DNA of 64,000 nt from Artemia franciscana (taxonomy: Eukaryota; Arthropoda; Branchiopoda; Anostraca; Artemiidae): the NCBI RefSeq assembly GCF_032884065.1, contig NC_088873.1, positions 3,483,104 through 3,547,103 of the forward strand, written 5' to 3'. Under the pieces are notes generated by a model that was not told the origin of the DNA, searched no databases, and worked only from the letters and a program-made list of their open reading frames with translations. Shown in pieces: positions 48,962 to 60,829 of this stretch. A program made the translations under genes and the position numbers. Within the stretch, counting starts at the first letter, position 1; every line of letters starts with the position of its first letter.

Positions 48962-51306
48962 CCCACGTTGATTCAGATTCAGCGTTTTTGGCATTTATTG
49001 ATTTAATTACTAGCAGTTATAATTACCACTGTCCTGTGTTGAAGGAGCCAAAGCGTAAGCATTTGCCCAGAAAACCATGGATGACACGGGGACTTCTCGT
49101 TTCTGTTAACAACCGCAAAACTCTTTATAAACAATATTTAAATGATCCGTCTGAAGAGAATTTTCAACAGTTTAAAGAATATTGAAATAAGTTAAACCAG
49201 CTGAAAAGAAATGCAAAGGAAATATATTTTCAAAAGAGTTTTAAAAATGCAAATGGGAACCCCAGGAAAATCTGGCAAATAATTAATTCGGTCATTGATC
49301 CAAATAAATCAGAAAAAATACATCATATAAAAGAACTAGTAAGTGAAAAAGAATCAATAAAATCACCGGAAGAAATTTCAAGTCTTCTTGGTTCATTTTT
49401 TGTAATTGTGGGACAAAAAATAAAAGATAAACTGTCGAATGCAAAATCAAAAAGAAAACTAATGACACAGGTAACACCTCCAAAACTAAAGAAACAAGAG
49501 ACAATGGCAGAAATGCAAAAATTTCCGTCTGTTACATGTGATGAAGTAAAAAAATGCATTTGTGAAATTAAAGGGACAAGGTCAAAGGGCCTAGATGGAC
49601 TTTCTTTGCAACTAATACGAAAAGTACAAACAGCAATCATTGAGCCTCTTACGGTCCTTATAAACAGAAGCCTTGACGAAGACATTTTCCCTACCAAACT
49701 AAAAGAATCCAAATTAATTCCACTTTTTAAAGGAGGAGATCCAACAGTAATTGATAACTATCGACCAATTAGCTTACTTCCAATTTTTTCGAAAATATAT
49801 GAAAAGCTTGCTGCAAAAAGACTATATGAATACTTTGAAGCTAATAAAATTCTTTCTGATAAACAATATGGATTTCGGAAAAACAGATCCACTGAACTCG
49901 CAATTACGGATCTTATAATGAATATAAAATCGGCGCAAGATGGATGGTTTATATTCTCTGGCGATTTTTCTAGATTTAACAAAAGCTTTTGATTGCGTTG
50001 ATTTTGACATCCAATCTTGAAACATTAGAAGGATATGGGATAAAGTCGACAGTTCTTGAATGGATTCGGTCATATTTAACAAATAGACGTTGTAAAATAC
50101 TTGCTAATGGTATCTTATCAGATTCATTCGATGTAACTTGTGGGGCGCCCCAGGGATCAGTCCTTGGACCATTACTTTTTTTAATTTATGTGAATGAACT
50201 TTCGGCTGATATCCCCTTTGCATATATAATAAATTTTGCGGACGACACAGTACTATTTCTAACACATAAAAACCGTGAGCAACTAATTACATACGCTGAA
50301 GTTTGCCTCCAGGCAGCAACCGAATTCTTTGAAGAGCGGTTGCTTTCCCTTAATACAAAAAGACGAAGTATATCATTTTTAAACATGGAAATGACCCAGC
50401 TTACGATAGCAAGATAAATACGGCAGACCACGAAAAAAGTGAAAGAGTTGACCACATTAAATATTTAGGTATAATAATTGATGAAAAGCTGGATTGGGCA
50501 ATCAACGTTAAATTTCTTTGTATGAAGCTGTCAAGAGCTGTTGGTATTCTCCATAGACTGAAATTTATTTTTCCCCATAAAATATTACTGATCCTATATT
50601 TTAGTCTATTCCACTCATATCTTTTATATGGAATAAGCATTTGGGCTTCAAATTATAAGTCAGAATGGAAGCAAGTTCAAATTCTTCAGAATAAAGCTAT
50701 ACGTGCAATTTGCAAGCTTGAGCCTCGTCAGAGTGTGAAGGCGTTTTTGATAAGACTTAAGATATTAAATGTGGCTCGACTTCGAGAAAAAAAGATTGCC
50801 GAAACTTTATATAAAGTAAGCACAAATACCGCACCTGAGTCGTTTATGTCAGTTATTCGAAGGAATGATGAAATTCACCAACATGATACTCGGCATGCAT
50901 CGCAACTAGTTACAGAAACGAGACGTCTCACGTCATCTGGTTTTTCAATTAGATTTACCGGACCGAAAATATGGAATTATTTGCCAAATACTTTGAGAAA
51001 TGATGATAGCCTACCAATCAAACCAGTTCAAAAGTAAGATTAAAAGCTTCTTAATGGAAAACATCGAATTAGATCCCAATTTCTTTTACCGATAGTTCTC
51101 TATGTTTTGTTTTATTAATTTACGTTTGTTTTCTTTTCTTTTCCCTTCTTCTTCTTTTCTCTTCTTACCTTATAATTCTATTCTTGATGATTGAATGAAT
51201 ACTGTCACCCGTTACGGGCAGTGCTCTCTTAGGGTGTAGTTAGTTTATAGTGTGTGATTTGTTTTTTTTTTTGTTAATAAGCGAATTGAATTGAAAAAAA
51301 TTGAAT
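48962..51306 (+). mobile_element. 5'-truncated non-LTR retrotransposon (reverse transcriptase pseudogene)
   Basis: A frame from 48988 carries the linker between endonuclease and RT (RKPWMTRGLLVSVNNRKTLY..), with one in-frame TGA at 49183, probably an ancestral TGG. RT motifs follow: KLIPLFKGGDP, NYRPISLLPIFSKI, KQYGFRKNRST, then a frameshift near 49968 before LDLTKAFDCVD. Next come GAPQGSVLGPLLFLIYVNEL and NFADDTVLF with the catalytic aspartates near 50240, a further shift near 50400, and the C-terminal frame 50522-51037 (GISIWASN, ILQNKAIRAI). It ends in a short GAATT-rich repeat. It is Jockey/CR1/L2-like by motif; the endonuclease is absent. TGACAA occurs on both sides and is a candidate target-site duplication. 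Confidence 0.9.
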
Positions 51307-51843
51307 TGACAACCTGGATGTACATAGTGTTGTTTGATTTAGTTCAAACTCTGACCCTGGATAATCTCTGAAAGTTTTTATTTAATACCCTTAGCTGTTT
51401 CATAGTATATTGCAGATACGGTCTTTTGACAGCGTGGATGCACGGAGTGTCTTTTGGTTTAGTTAAACATTCCTTGAAAGTTTAAACCTAATACCCTAAG
51501 CCGCTCCTAGGGTATTGCAGATACGCCCTTTCGACAACTTGGATACAATCCGTTTCTTTTGATTTATTTCAATGTCCTGAAGTTTTCAAATGACTACCCT
51601 TAGCCAAAAGACCACCTTTAGCCCTAAGCCAGGGATGGAAGATTTGAGAATATCCATTTCAAATCTAAAACCTGCGTCCCAACTGCTTCTTGAATGTAGG
51701 AATATTCATGCTGTTTTGATATATTCCTGTCCTGCAGCCAATAAACGATATAGGCTAATTAACATTCTTTTTTGTTCAGTGCTTATAGCCTTTAACACTT
51801 TATAGTGTGCCCCTCTGCATTACTTAGTTTGGTCTTAACCCTT
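51307..51843 (+). repeat. Type IV ~110-bp tandem repeat, right part
   Basis: Unit starts GACAACCTGG at 51308, GACAGCGTGG near 51428 and GACAACTTGG near 51533 continue the array on the left of the LINE, each followed by a CTGAAAGTTT-like phrase and AATACCCTTAG. Confidence 0.65.
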
Positions 51844-53529
51844 ATTAAATAAAAAAAAAACAAGTTTTTTTTTAAATGAAAGTTAGGAGCAATATTAAAA
51901 CTTAAAACGAACAGGAATTACTCTGTATATGAAAGGGGTTTTTCCTCCTCAGCGCCTCGCTCTGTACGCTAAAGTTTGACTCTTTCTCTTAACTATATTT
52001 TTAAAACAGTAAGAAACTTTAGCGTAAAGAGCGGGGCGTTGAGGAGGAAAAGCCCCTTTCATATACGGGGTAATTTCTGTTCGTTTTAAGTTTTAATGTT
52101 GCTCCTTACTTTCATTTAAAAAACTTGTTTTTTTATTTAATTTCTGGACGTTTTTGAACTAATGCATGTCTTGATCTTGGCTCTCCGCACATAAATAATT
52201 AAAACGAAATTTGCATATTAATTAATTGCAATTAATCGGAAGAGTTTGAAAAAAAGGAGCGAGGGAGGAGGCCTATTTGCCCTAAAGTTTTTGATTACTT
52301 AAAAAGCAACTAGAACTTTTAATTTTTTACTAACGTTTTCATTGGTAAAAAATATACGTAACTTACGATTAACTTACGTAACGAACTTCTATATTCGTAT
52401 GTTTTTATTGCGTATATGAGGGGGTTCAACCCTCGCCGATACCTCGCTCTTTACACTAAAGCTAAGATTTTGTTCCAATTCCCTAAGAATGACCTCTGAA
52501 TCACAAAGGCCGTAGAATAAATAGTTAAAATTACTAAAAATACTTTAGCGTAAAGAGTGAGGTATAACGAGGAGGTAAACCCCTCATATGCGTAATAATT
52601 TTTGTTCGTTTTAAGTTTTAATGCTGCTCATTAATTTCAGTAGAAAAAACTTTTCAAATTTATTTTTGCATTGTTTTTTCAAATAATGCTAGAAAATCCT
52701 GCGCCCCCTTCATTGAAATTTTCTTCCCCCATGAGAAGTGTCTCCATGGAAATATCCTCCCACATACCCTCCCCCTCAATTCTCCCCCTAAACCAAAAAA
52801 ATCCCCCTGAAAACGTCTGTACACTTCCCAGTAACCATTACTATATGTAGACACAGGTCAAAGTTTGTAACTTGTAGCCCCTCCCACGGGAACTGCGGGG
52901 GAGTAAGTCGTCCCTAAAGACATAGTTATTAGGTTTTTTGGCGATGGTGGATAAAATGGCTATCCCAGAATTTTGATCCAGTGACTTTTGGGAAAAAATG
53001 AGCGTGGGAGGGGGCCTAGGTGCCCTCCAATTTTGTTGGTCACTTAAAAATTGCTCTAGAACTTTTAATTTCCATTAGAATGAGCCCTCTCGCGAAATTC
53101 TAGGACCACTCAGTCGATACGATCACCCCTGGGAAAAAAAAACAAAAAACAAACAAACAAATAAACACGCATCCGTGATCTGCCTTCTGGCAAAAAATAC
53201 AAAATTCCACATTTTTGTAGATAGGAGCTTGAAACTTCTACAATACGGTTCTCTGATACGCTTAATCTGATGCTGTGATTTTCGTTAAGATTGCATGACT
53301 TTTAGGGGGTGTTTCCCCCTATTTTCTAAAATGAGGCAAATTTTGAGGCAAATGCTCGTAACTTTTGATGGGTATAACTGATCTCGATGAAACTTATATA
53401 CTTAAAATCAGCATTAAATGCGATTCTTTTGATGTAACTATTGGTATCAAAATTCCATTTTTTTAGAGTTTCGGTTACTATTGAGCCGGGTCGCTCCTTA
53501 CTACAGTTCGTTACCACGAACTGTTTGAT
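51844..53529 (-). mobile_element. Type I hairpin-ended element, antisense, with two foldbacks
   Basis: Read on the minus strand it begins ATCAAACAG and CAGTTCGTGGTAACGAACTG at 53529 and runs through the full central module to about 52800. It then contains a foldback around CTTTAGCGTAAAGAGTGAGG (52425-52640), and it ends with a second foldback at 51849-52142. In that one, two arms of about 130 bases (AACAAG..CTTTACGCTAAAG and its reverse complement) face each other around a 20-base loop. The outer end is ATTAAAT at 51844-51850. No coding frame is conserved. Confidence 0.8.
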
Positions 53530-54787
53530 TGGCTTTGTAGATGAGTAATTATAAAAATATACAATATCATTTTTTGATCAATCTGCTGGAATTAGATTGT
53601 GCATTATGTTCACTGTTTAAAACTTCCAGATGTGCAAGTGTACTATTAGAAAGGTTGTTGAAAGCAGAATTTCTTTTGTATATTTTAAGACTCCAGATAT
53701 GGTAGCATGAGCAGACATGGTAAAAAAGAAAATGACAGAAGCTAATAATCATCACAAAGAAGTGTGGCGGATAGCATTTATTTTTATATGATCATACAAA
53801 TTTCAACTGTTATTCTGGGCTTTCCATCTTTTGTAATGCAACCGATTAAAAAGCTGTGTAAATAAGCGATAAATTAATTCTAGAATATAATTCCCTTAGT
53901 ATGTACAAGTTCAGAATAAAAAAAAAACAATAATTTCTAATAAGTGTAATAAATAATGTGTAAACATTTGCGTAACTTTTTTTGCCTATTAAAGGTTATT
54001 GCCTTTATTTTTACTCATTTAAAGTTTGGGCCCATAAATTAGAAGTAGAAGGGGAAAAAACCTATCCTCCCCATCCCCTAAAAGTTAGAAAGCATAACTG
54101 GGCTGGAAAGTATACATTTTTGAATAAATGATCCAATGTTATTCGTAGTTTGTGTGTTCTGTCTCTTGTAATGCGACCCATTAAACATCTGTATATACAA
54201 GCCATGAATCAATGCTAGATTTTTTTTTTTAAGATGTACAAACCAAACCAAAAAAAGCATTGCTAAAGTCTTTAGAGGGATTTATAGTCTTTAGAGGGAT
54301 TTAAAGTCTTTAGAGGCATTTAAAGTCTTTAGAGGGCAAAATTGACGAAATTCTTTACTATTAAATGGCAAGTTTCGGAAATTGCACGTTTTATTTTAAT
54401 TTTCCCTCAATCTTCAAAACCCAACATTTTGACATTTCAACTTTAAGGTTTCCAAGAATTCTCCTTCTTCCAGTTATATGAGCTCAAATTCCACCAAAAT
54501 TTGACTATAATTCTTTACTACAATCATGTATTTACTATATATGTCATGGCTTTTAATTATTTACTGTGACTGTAATTTACTTCTGTTAGTCTTATTTTAG
54601 TATTAACTCAATTTTTTCTATAAGGCTTACCTTTAATTCTAGGTAATAACCTTTTCACCATGTGATGGGTTTTCTAAAGTATTTACCATGGGTTAGAAAC
54701 TAATGTCTAAATCTATATGTTAATTTTAACATAGAAACATTTTTTATGCCTATCAATGTTTTTTGCTTATTTTTGAACTTATTTTAG
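53530..54787. other. Intron before the second exon, small triplication
   Basis: TTTAAAGTCTTTAGAGGGAT-type words occur three or four times near 54265-54340. TTTTGTAATG.GACC.ATTAAA phrases near 53830 and 54165 also look duplicated. The intron ends in the acceptor TTATTTTAG. Confidence 0.45.
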
Positions 54788-54858
54788 GTGCAGGACATGC
54801 AGTAGATTTGGTAAAAGCAGAAGCTACAAGTCAATGCCAAGAGGGCTTACTTATAGAT
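54788..54858 (+). CDS. Unrecognised protein, second coding exon
   Basis: Acceptor TTATTTTAG ends at 54787 and the donor GTAAGT begins at 54859, both strong. The first two bases complete the Cys codon left open at 37914, then 23 codons read AGHAVDLVKAEATSQCQEGL and LID in the only frame without a stop that fits that phase. The exon ends in phase 0, so the protein continues in an exon beyond the window or not recognised. No domain is known to me. The match of phase and the two consensus splice sites are the support; a transcript would settle it. The 199-bp satellite begins about 200 bases downstream. Confidence 0.6.
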
Positions 54859-55063
54859 GTAAGTAAAAAGGGTAGTTCAATTAAGTTCCTTAATCTTAAT
54901 TAATTTTGAAAACCATGAAGTTTCCCTAAAAAGTTTTTTTTTTTCATTAATTAAACCAATAATTGTTCTAACCTTTTCAAATTGATCTCACTGTATCCCA
55001 GGGACTCTTAGGGATCCTAAGGATACAGATCTTATCACAAGTCAGAACATCTTTTTTTGTGTT

Positions 55064-57252
55064 ATATTTACTTTCTAGTTGATAACTTTGCCAATATTTT
55101 TAATATCCTATAAAATTTGTGTCTTCTAAAAAATTCCAAGTATTCTAAATATGTAATATCTAAGTATTTCTATTAAATATATCTAGTAAGTATTTCCAGT
55201 AAGTATATCTAAGTGTTTGACATTGTTGCGCAAACAATCTGACTGAAATATTGCTTGTGACTTTATTTACTTTCTAGTTGATAACTTTGCCAATATTTTT
55301 AATATCCTATAAAATTTGTATCTTCTAAAAAATTCCAAGTATTCTAAATATGTAATATCTAAGTATTTCTATTAAATATATCTAGTAAGTATTTCCAGTA
55401 AGTATATCTAAGTGTTTGACATTGTTGCGCAAACAATCTGACTGAAATATTGCTTGTGACTTTATTTACTTTCTAGTTGATAACTTTGCCAATATTTTTA
55501 ATATCCTATAAAATTTGTGTCTTCTAAAAAATTCCAAGTATTCTAAATATGTAATATCTAAGTATTTCTATTAAATATATCTAGTAAGTATTTCCAGTAA
55601 GTATATCTAAGTGTTTGACATTGTTGCGCAAACAATCTGACTGAAATATTGCTTGTGACTTTATTTACTTTCTAGTTGATAACTTTGCCAATATTTTTAA
55701 TATCCTATAAAATTTGTGTCTTCTAAAAAATTCCAAGTATTCTAAATATGTAATATCTAAGTATTTCTATTAAATATATCTAGTAAGTATTTCCAGTAAG
55801 TATATCTAAGTGTTTGACATTGTTGCGCAAACAATCTGACTGAAATATTGCTTGTGACTTTATTTACTTTCTAGTTGATAACTTTGCCAATATTTTTAAT
55901 ATCCTATAAAATTTGTATCTTCTAAAAAATTCCAAGTATTCTAAATATGTAATATCTAAGTATTTCTATTAAATATATCTAGTAAGTATTTCCAGTAAGT
56001 ATATCTAAGTGTTTGACATTGTTGCGCAAACAATCTGACTGAAATATTGCTTGTGACTTTATTTACTTTCTAGTTGATAACTTTGCCAATATTTTTAATA
56101 TCCTATAAAATTTGTGTCTTCTAAAAAATTCCAAGTATTCTAAATATGTAATATCTAAGTATTTCTATTAAATATATCTAGTAAGTATTTCCAGTAAGTA
56201 TATCTAAGTGTTTGACATTGTTGCGCAAACAATCTGACTGAAATATTGCTTGTGACTTTATTTACTTTCTAGTTGATAACTTTGCCAATATTTTTAATAT
56301 CCTATAAAATTTGTGTCTTCTAAAAATTCCAAGTATTCTAAATATGTAATATCTAAGTATTTCTATTAAATATATCTAGTAAGTATTTCCAGTAAGTATA
56401 TCTAAGTGTTTGACATTGTTGCGCAAACAATCTGACTGAAATATTGCTTGTGACTTTATTTACTTTCTAGTTGATAACTTTGCCAATATTTTTAATATCC
56501 TATAAAATTTGTATCTTCTAAAAAATTCCAAGTATTCTAAATATGTAATATCTAAGTATTTCTATTAAATATATCTAGTAAGTATTTCCAGTAAGTATAT
56601 CTAAGTGTTTGACATTGTTGCGCAAACAATCTGACTGAAATATTGCTTGTGACTTTATTTACTTTCTAGTTGATAACTTTGCCAATATTTTTAATATCCT
56701 ATAAAATTTGTGTCTTCTAAAAAATTCCAAGTATTCTAAATATGTAATATCTAAGTATTTCTATTAAATATATCTAGTAAGTATTTCCAGTAAGTATATC
56801 TAAGTGTTTGACATTGTTGCGCAAACAATCTGACTGAAATATTGCTTGTGACTTTATTTACTTTCTAGTTGATAACTTTGCCAATATTTTTAATATCCTA
56901 TAAAATTTGTGTCTTCTAAAAAATTCCAAGTATTCTAAATATGTAATATCTAAGTATTTGTATTAAATATATCTAGTAAGTATTTCCAGTAAGTATATCT
57001 AAGTGTTTGACATTGTTGCGCAAACAATCTGACTGAAATATTGCTTGTGACTTTATTTACTTTCTAGTTGATAACTTTGCCAATATTTTTAATATCTTAT
57101 AAAATTTGTGTCTTCTAAAAAATTCCAAGTATTCTAAATATATAATATCTAAGTATTTCTATTAAATATATCTAGTAAGTATTTCCAGTAAGTACATCTA
57201 AGTGTTTGACATTGTTGCGCAAACAATCTGACTGAAATATTGCTTGTGACTT
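55064..57252 (+). repeat. 199-bp satellite, eleven tandem units
   Basis: The word GATAACTTTGCC recurs at 55081, 55280, 55479, 55678, 55877, 56076, 56275, 56473, 56672, 56871 and 57070: steps of 199, with one of 198 due to a single lost A. Units are almost identical; the tenth and eleventh carry a few private changes. Each has a TTTACTTTCTAG pyrimidine-AG word, two GTAAGT words 13 bases apart, and ATTGTTGCGCAAACAAT, a near-palindrome. The array lies in an intron just after exon 54858. At this similarity the true copy number may be larger than assembled. Confidence 0.98.
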
Positions 57253-57908
57253 TTGTTCTGTAAGCAGTTACGGATTTAAGAATACGTCCACTCATCTTAA
57301 GGGAAACCTCCTCCAAAAGTGGCCCAAGAAGCCTATCTCAAGAGTCAGACCATTACTTGTTGGAGCTTACTTGTGGTAAATTTTAGCTGTTTTAATTTTT
57401 ACTTCTTGTATCTCCAATCCAGTTGATATTTCTGAGTCAAGCTGGAAAGGAATGTTCAAAAGATATGTGAATTAGAAGATTACTTCACAATCTGGCAACA
57501 CTGAGATAGAGTGATGGTCAGGGAGACCAACGAAAAGCTATTACTTGAGGCTGATTAAAAGTATGGAAGAGCTGATTCAAGGACACTTCAGCTTATTTAC
57601 CGTAAATTTAGTGTGAGCCACTCACAAGTTTTTCACGTGCTATGGTATGAAGTGTAAAGAAAATTCCCTTTTGAAGTGCAGTGATATGGCACCACGCACA
57701 AAGTGTCGAATTTACCTAATCATGCTGCTCTCTGTTCTTCTTTATGGGTATGAAATTTGATCTCTAACAGGAACGGAAGTGATTAGCTTTAAAGTATTCC
57801 ATCACAAGTTCTAACAATATATACTAAGTATTTGCCTTTCAGTAAGAATCTCCAACAAGACTTTGAAAATTTTGATCGGTCATGATCGATCAAATCGATG
57901 AAAATTTT
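57253..57908. other. Intron, diverged sequence
   Basis: No exon recognised. Phrases such as CTACTGTAT..GAAATTTGATCTC near 57720-57780 may be very old LINE remains, but this is not firm. Confidence 0.35.
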
Positions 57909-59279
57909 GAGCAACCCGGCTCAATAGTAAACGAAACTCCAGAAACCGGAATTTTGATACTAATAGATACATAAAAAGAATTGGATTTTTATGCTGATTT
58001 TAAATATATAAGTTTCATCAAATTTAGTCTTTCTCAGCAAAAGTTACGAGCCTGAGAAAATTTGCCTTATTTTGAAAAGTAGAGGGAACACCCCCTAAAA
58101 GTCGTAGGATCCTAGGATCCTAAAATCACACCATCGCATCCAGCGTATCAGAGAACCCTACTGTAGAAGTTTCAAGCTCCTATCTACAAAAATGTGGAAC
58201 TTAGTATTTTTTGCCAGAAGACCGATTACGGGTGTGCGTGTTAACTTATTTGTTTGTTTTTTTGTTTTTCCCCAGGGGTAATCGTATCGACCAAGTGGTT
58301 CTAGAATGTCGCGAGAGGGCTCATTCTAAAGGAAATTAAAAGTTCTAGTGCCCTTTTAAGTGACCAAAAAATTGGAGGGCACCTATGCCCCCTCCTACGC
58401 TCATTTTTTCCCAAAGTCAACGGATCAATATTTTGAGAGAGCCAATTCGTTCAGCATAATCGAAAAACATGATAACTATGTCTTTGGGGCTGACTTACTC
58501 CCCACAGTCTCCGTTGGAGGGGCTGCAAGTTACAAACTTCGACCAGCGTTTACATACAGTAACGGTTATTTGGAAGTGTACAGGCCTTTTCAGGGGGATT
58601 TTTTGGTTGGGGGGGGGTTGAGGGGAGGGGCTACGTGGGATTATCTTCCCTTGGAGGAATTTGTCATGGAAGAAGAGAAATTCCATGAAGGGAGCACAGG
58701 ATTTTCTAGTATTATTAAAAAAAAAACAATGAAAAAGTAAACATGACCAAGTTTTTTCCTCTGGAAGTAAGGACCAGCATTAAAACTTAAAACGAACAGA
58801 GATTATTACGCATATGGGGGGTTCATCTTGTCCTAAATACCTCGCTCTTTACGCTAAAGTATTTTTAGTAATTTCAACTATTTATTCTACAGCCTTTGTG
58901 ATTCAGGGGTCAAAACTGGAACAAAATTAAAGCTTTAGTGTAAAGAGCGAGGTATTAACGAGGGGGCAAACCCCCTCATATACATAATAAAAATATATGA
59001 ATATAGAAGTTCGTTACGTAAGTTAATTTGTAAGTTACGTATATTTTTTACTAATAAAAACGTTTGTTAAAAATTAAAAATTCTAGTTGCCTCTTTAAGT
59101 AACCGAAAAATATGAGGGCAACTAGGCCTCCTCCCCCACCCTTTTTCTCAAAATCGTCTGATCAATACTAAGAGAAAGCCATTTAGCAAAAAAAAAATGA
59201 TACGCAAATTTGGTTTTAATTATTTATTTGTGGAGAGCCAAAATCAAACATGCATTAATTCAAAAACGTTCAGAAATTA
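57909..59279 (+). mobile_element. Type I element, 5' truncated
   Basis: It begins inside the element at GCAACCCGGCTCAATAGTAA, so the terminal hairpin is lost. It then carries the full central module: GAGAGGGCTCATTCTAAAGG, TTGGAGGGCACCTATG, and the GGGCTGACTTACTCC and TATTTGGAAGTGTACAGG words. A second-type foldback follows, with arms of about 65 bases near 58800-58870 and 58925-58990. The 126-codon frame at 58360-58740 is repeat sequence, not a gene. Confidence 0.75.
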
Positions 59280-59280
59280 A

Positions 59281-59578
59281 ATAAAAAAAAAACAAGTTAT
59301 TTTAACTGAAAGTAAGGAGCGACATTAAAACTTGAAACGAACAGAGATTATTCTGTGTTTGAAAGGGGTTGTTCCCTCCTCAACGTCCCGCTCTTTACGC
59401 TAAAGTTATTTACTGTTCTATAAAGTAGAACTGAGCGAAAGAGTTAAACTTTAGCACAAAGAGCGAGAGGCTGAGGAGGGAACAGTCCCTTTTATACACG
59501 GAGTAACTTCTGTTCGTTTTAAGTTTTAATGTCGCTCCTTACTTTCAGTTAAAAATAAAACTTGTTTTTTTTATTAAA
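59281..59578. repeat. ~290-bp foldback made from type I termini
   Basis: AAAACAAGTTATTTTAACTG..CTTTACGCTAAAG faces its reverse complement CTTTAGCACAAAGAGCG..CTTGTTTTTTTT across a short spacer, with arms of about 125 bases. Each arm equals the ATTTAAT-side terminus of type I. It is bounded by A/T runs and abuts another type I element at 59573. Confidence 0.85.
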
Positions 59579-60531
59579 TAGAAAAAAAACAAGTTTTTTT
59601 TAAATGAAAGTAAGGAGCAACATTAAAACTTAAAACGAACAGAAATTACTCCATATATGACAGGATCTTTTCCTCCTCAACGCCCCGCTCTTTACGCTAA
59701 AGTTTGACTCTTTCTCTTAACTCTACTTTTTAAAACAGTAAGAAACTGTTAAAACAGAAAGCCAAAAAAATCCCCCTGAAAACGTCTGTACACTTCCCAG
59801 TAACCATTATTATATGTAAACACAGGTCAAAGTTTGTAACTTGCAGCCCCTCCCACGGGGACTGCGGGGGAGTAAGTCGTCTCTAAAGACATAGTTATTA
59901 GGTTTTTCGACTATGGTGAATAAAATGGCTATCTTAGAATTTTGATCCGGTGACTCTTGGGAAACAATTAGTGTGGGAGGGGACGTAGGTGCCCTCCAAT
60001 TTTTTTGGTCACTTAAAAGGGCACTAGAACTTTTCATTTCCGTTAGAATGAGCCCTCTCGCGACATTCTAGGACCACTCAATGGATACGATCACCTCTGG
60101 GAAAAAACAAAAAAAAACAAAAAAAAAACAAATAAACACGCATCCGTGATCTGTCTTCAGGCAAAAAATGCGAAATTCCACATTTTTGTAGATAGGAGCT
60201 TGAAACTTCCGCAATAAAGTTCTCTGATACGCTGAATCTGATGGTGTGGTTTTCGCTAAGATTGTATGACTTTTAGAGGGTGATTTCCCCTATTTTCTAA
60301 AATGAGACAAATTTTCTCAGGCTCGTAACTTTCGATGGGTATAACTGATATTGATGAAACTTATATATTTAAAATCAGCATTAAAATGCGATTCTTTTGA
60401 TGTAATTATTGGCATCAAAATTCCATTTTTTAGAGTTTCGGTTACTATTGAGCCGGGTTGTTCCTTACTACAGTTCATTACCGTTCGTTACCGTTACTGT
60501 TGGTACAGTTCGTTACCACGAACTGTTTGAT
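59573..60531 (-). mobile_element. Type I hairpin-ended element, antisense
   Basis: The minus strand starts at the hairpin near 60531 and ends in ATTAAATAG at 59573-59581. The central module is well preserved (CTAGGACCACTC, TGATCTGTCTTCAGGC). Near 60470-60510 the hairpin half-motif is locally repeated (CAGTTCATTACCGTTCGTTA and further copies), suggesting slippage at the hairpin. Confidence 0.8.
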
Positions 60532-60829
60532 TTAATAAACTTAAGAAACTAGTTTGATTACATCTGGTAACTTGCCTGCTGATCTCAGGAAACGAATGAT
60601 ACTTTATGAATGACACTTCTATTAACTAGAAAACTCCCATAACATCAAACTGCCGAACTTGTTGCTTTCAGTCAGGTAGCCTACATTGTATAAAAAAAAA
60701 CATAAGTACATTATAAAAATATACAGCGATAAACCCAACTGGCCTGTTAAATAAAAATGAAACAACCAAACTGAGACATTAACAATACACCTGACACATT
60801 AACATGACAAATTACAATTTTCATTTATT

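Noticed and set aside
55064..57252. CRISPR array
   Set aside because: Units are 199 bases, contiguous and identical, with no spacers; the setting is eukaryotic. It is a satellite.
58360..58740. 126-codon frame as a gene
   Set aside because: It lies wholly in a type I repeat and other copies are not open in this frame.
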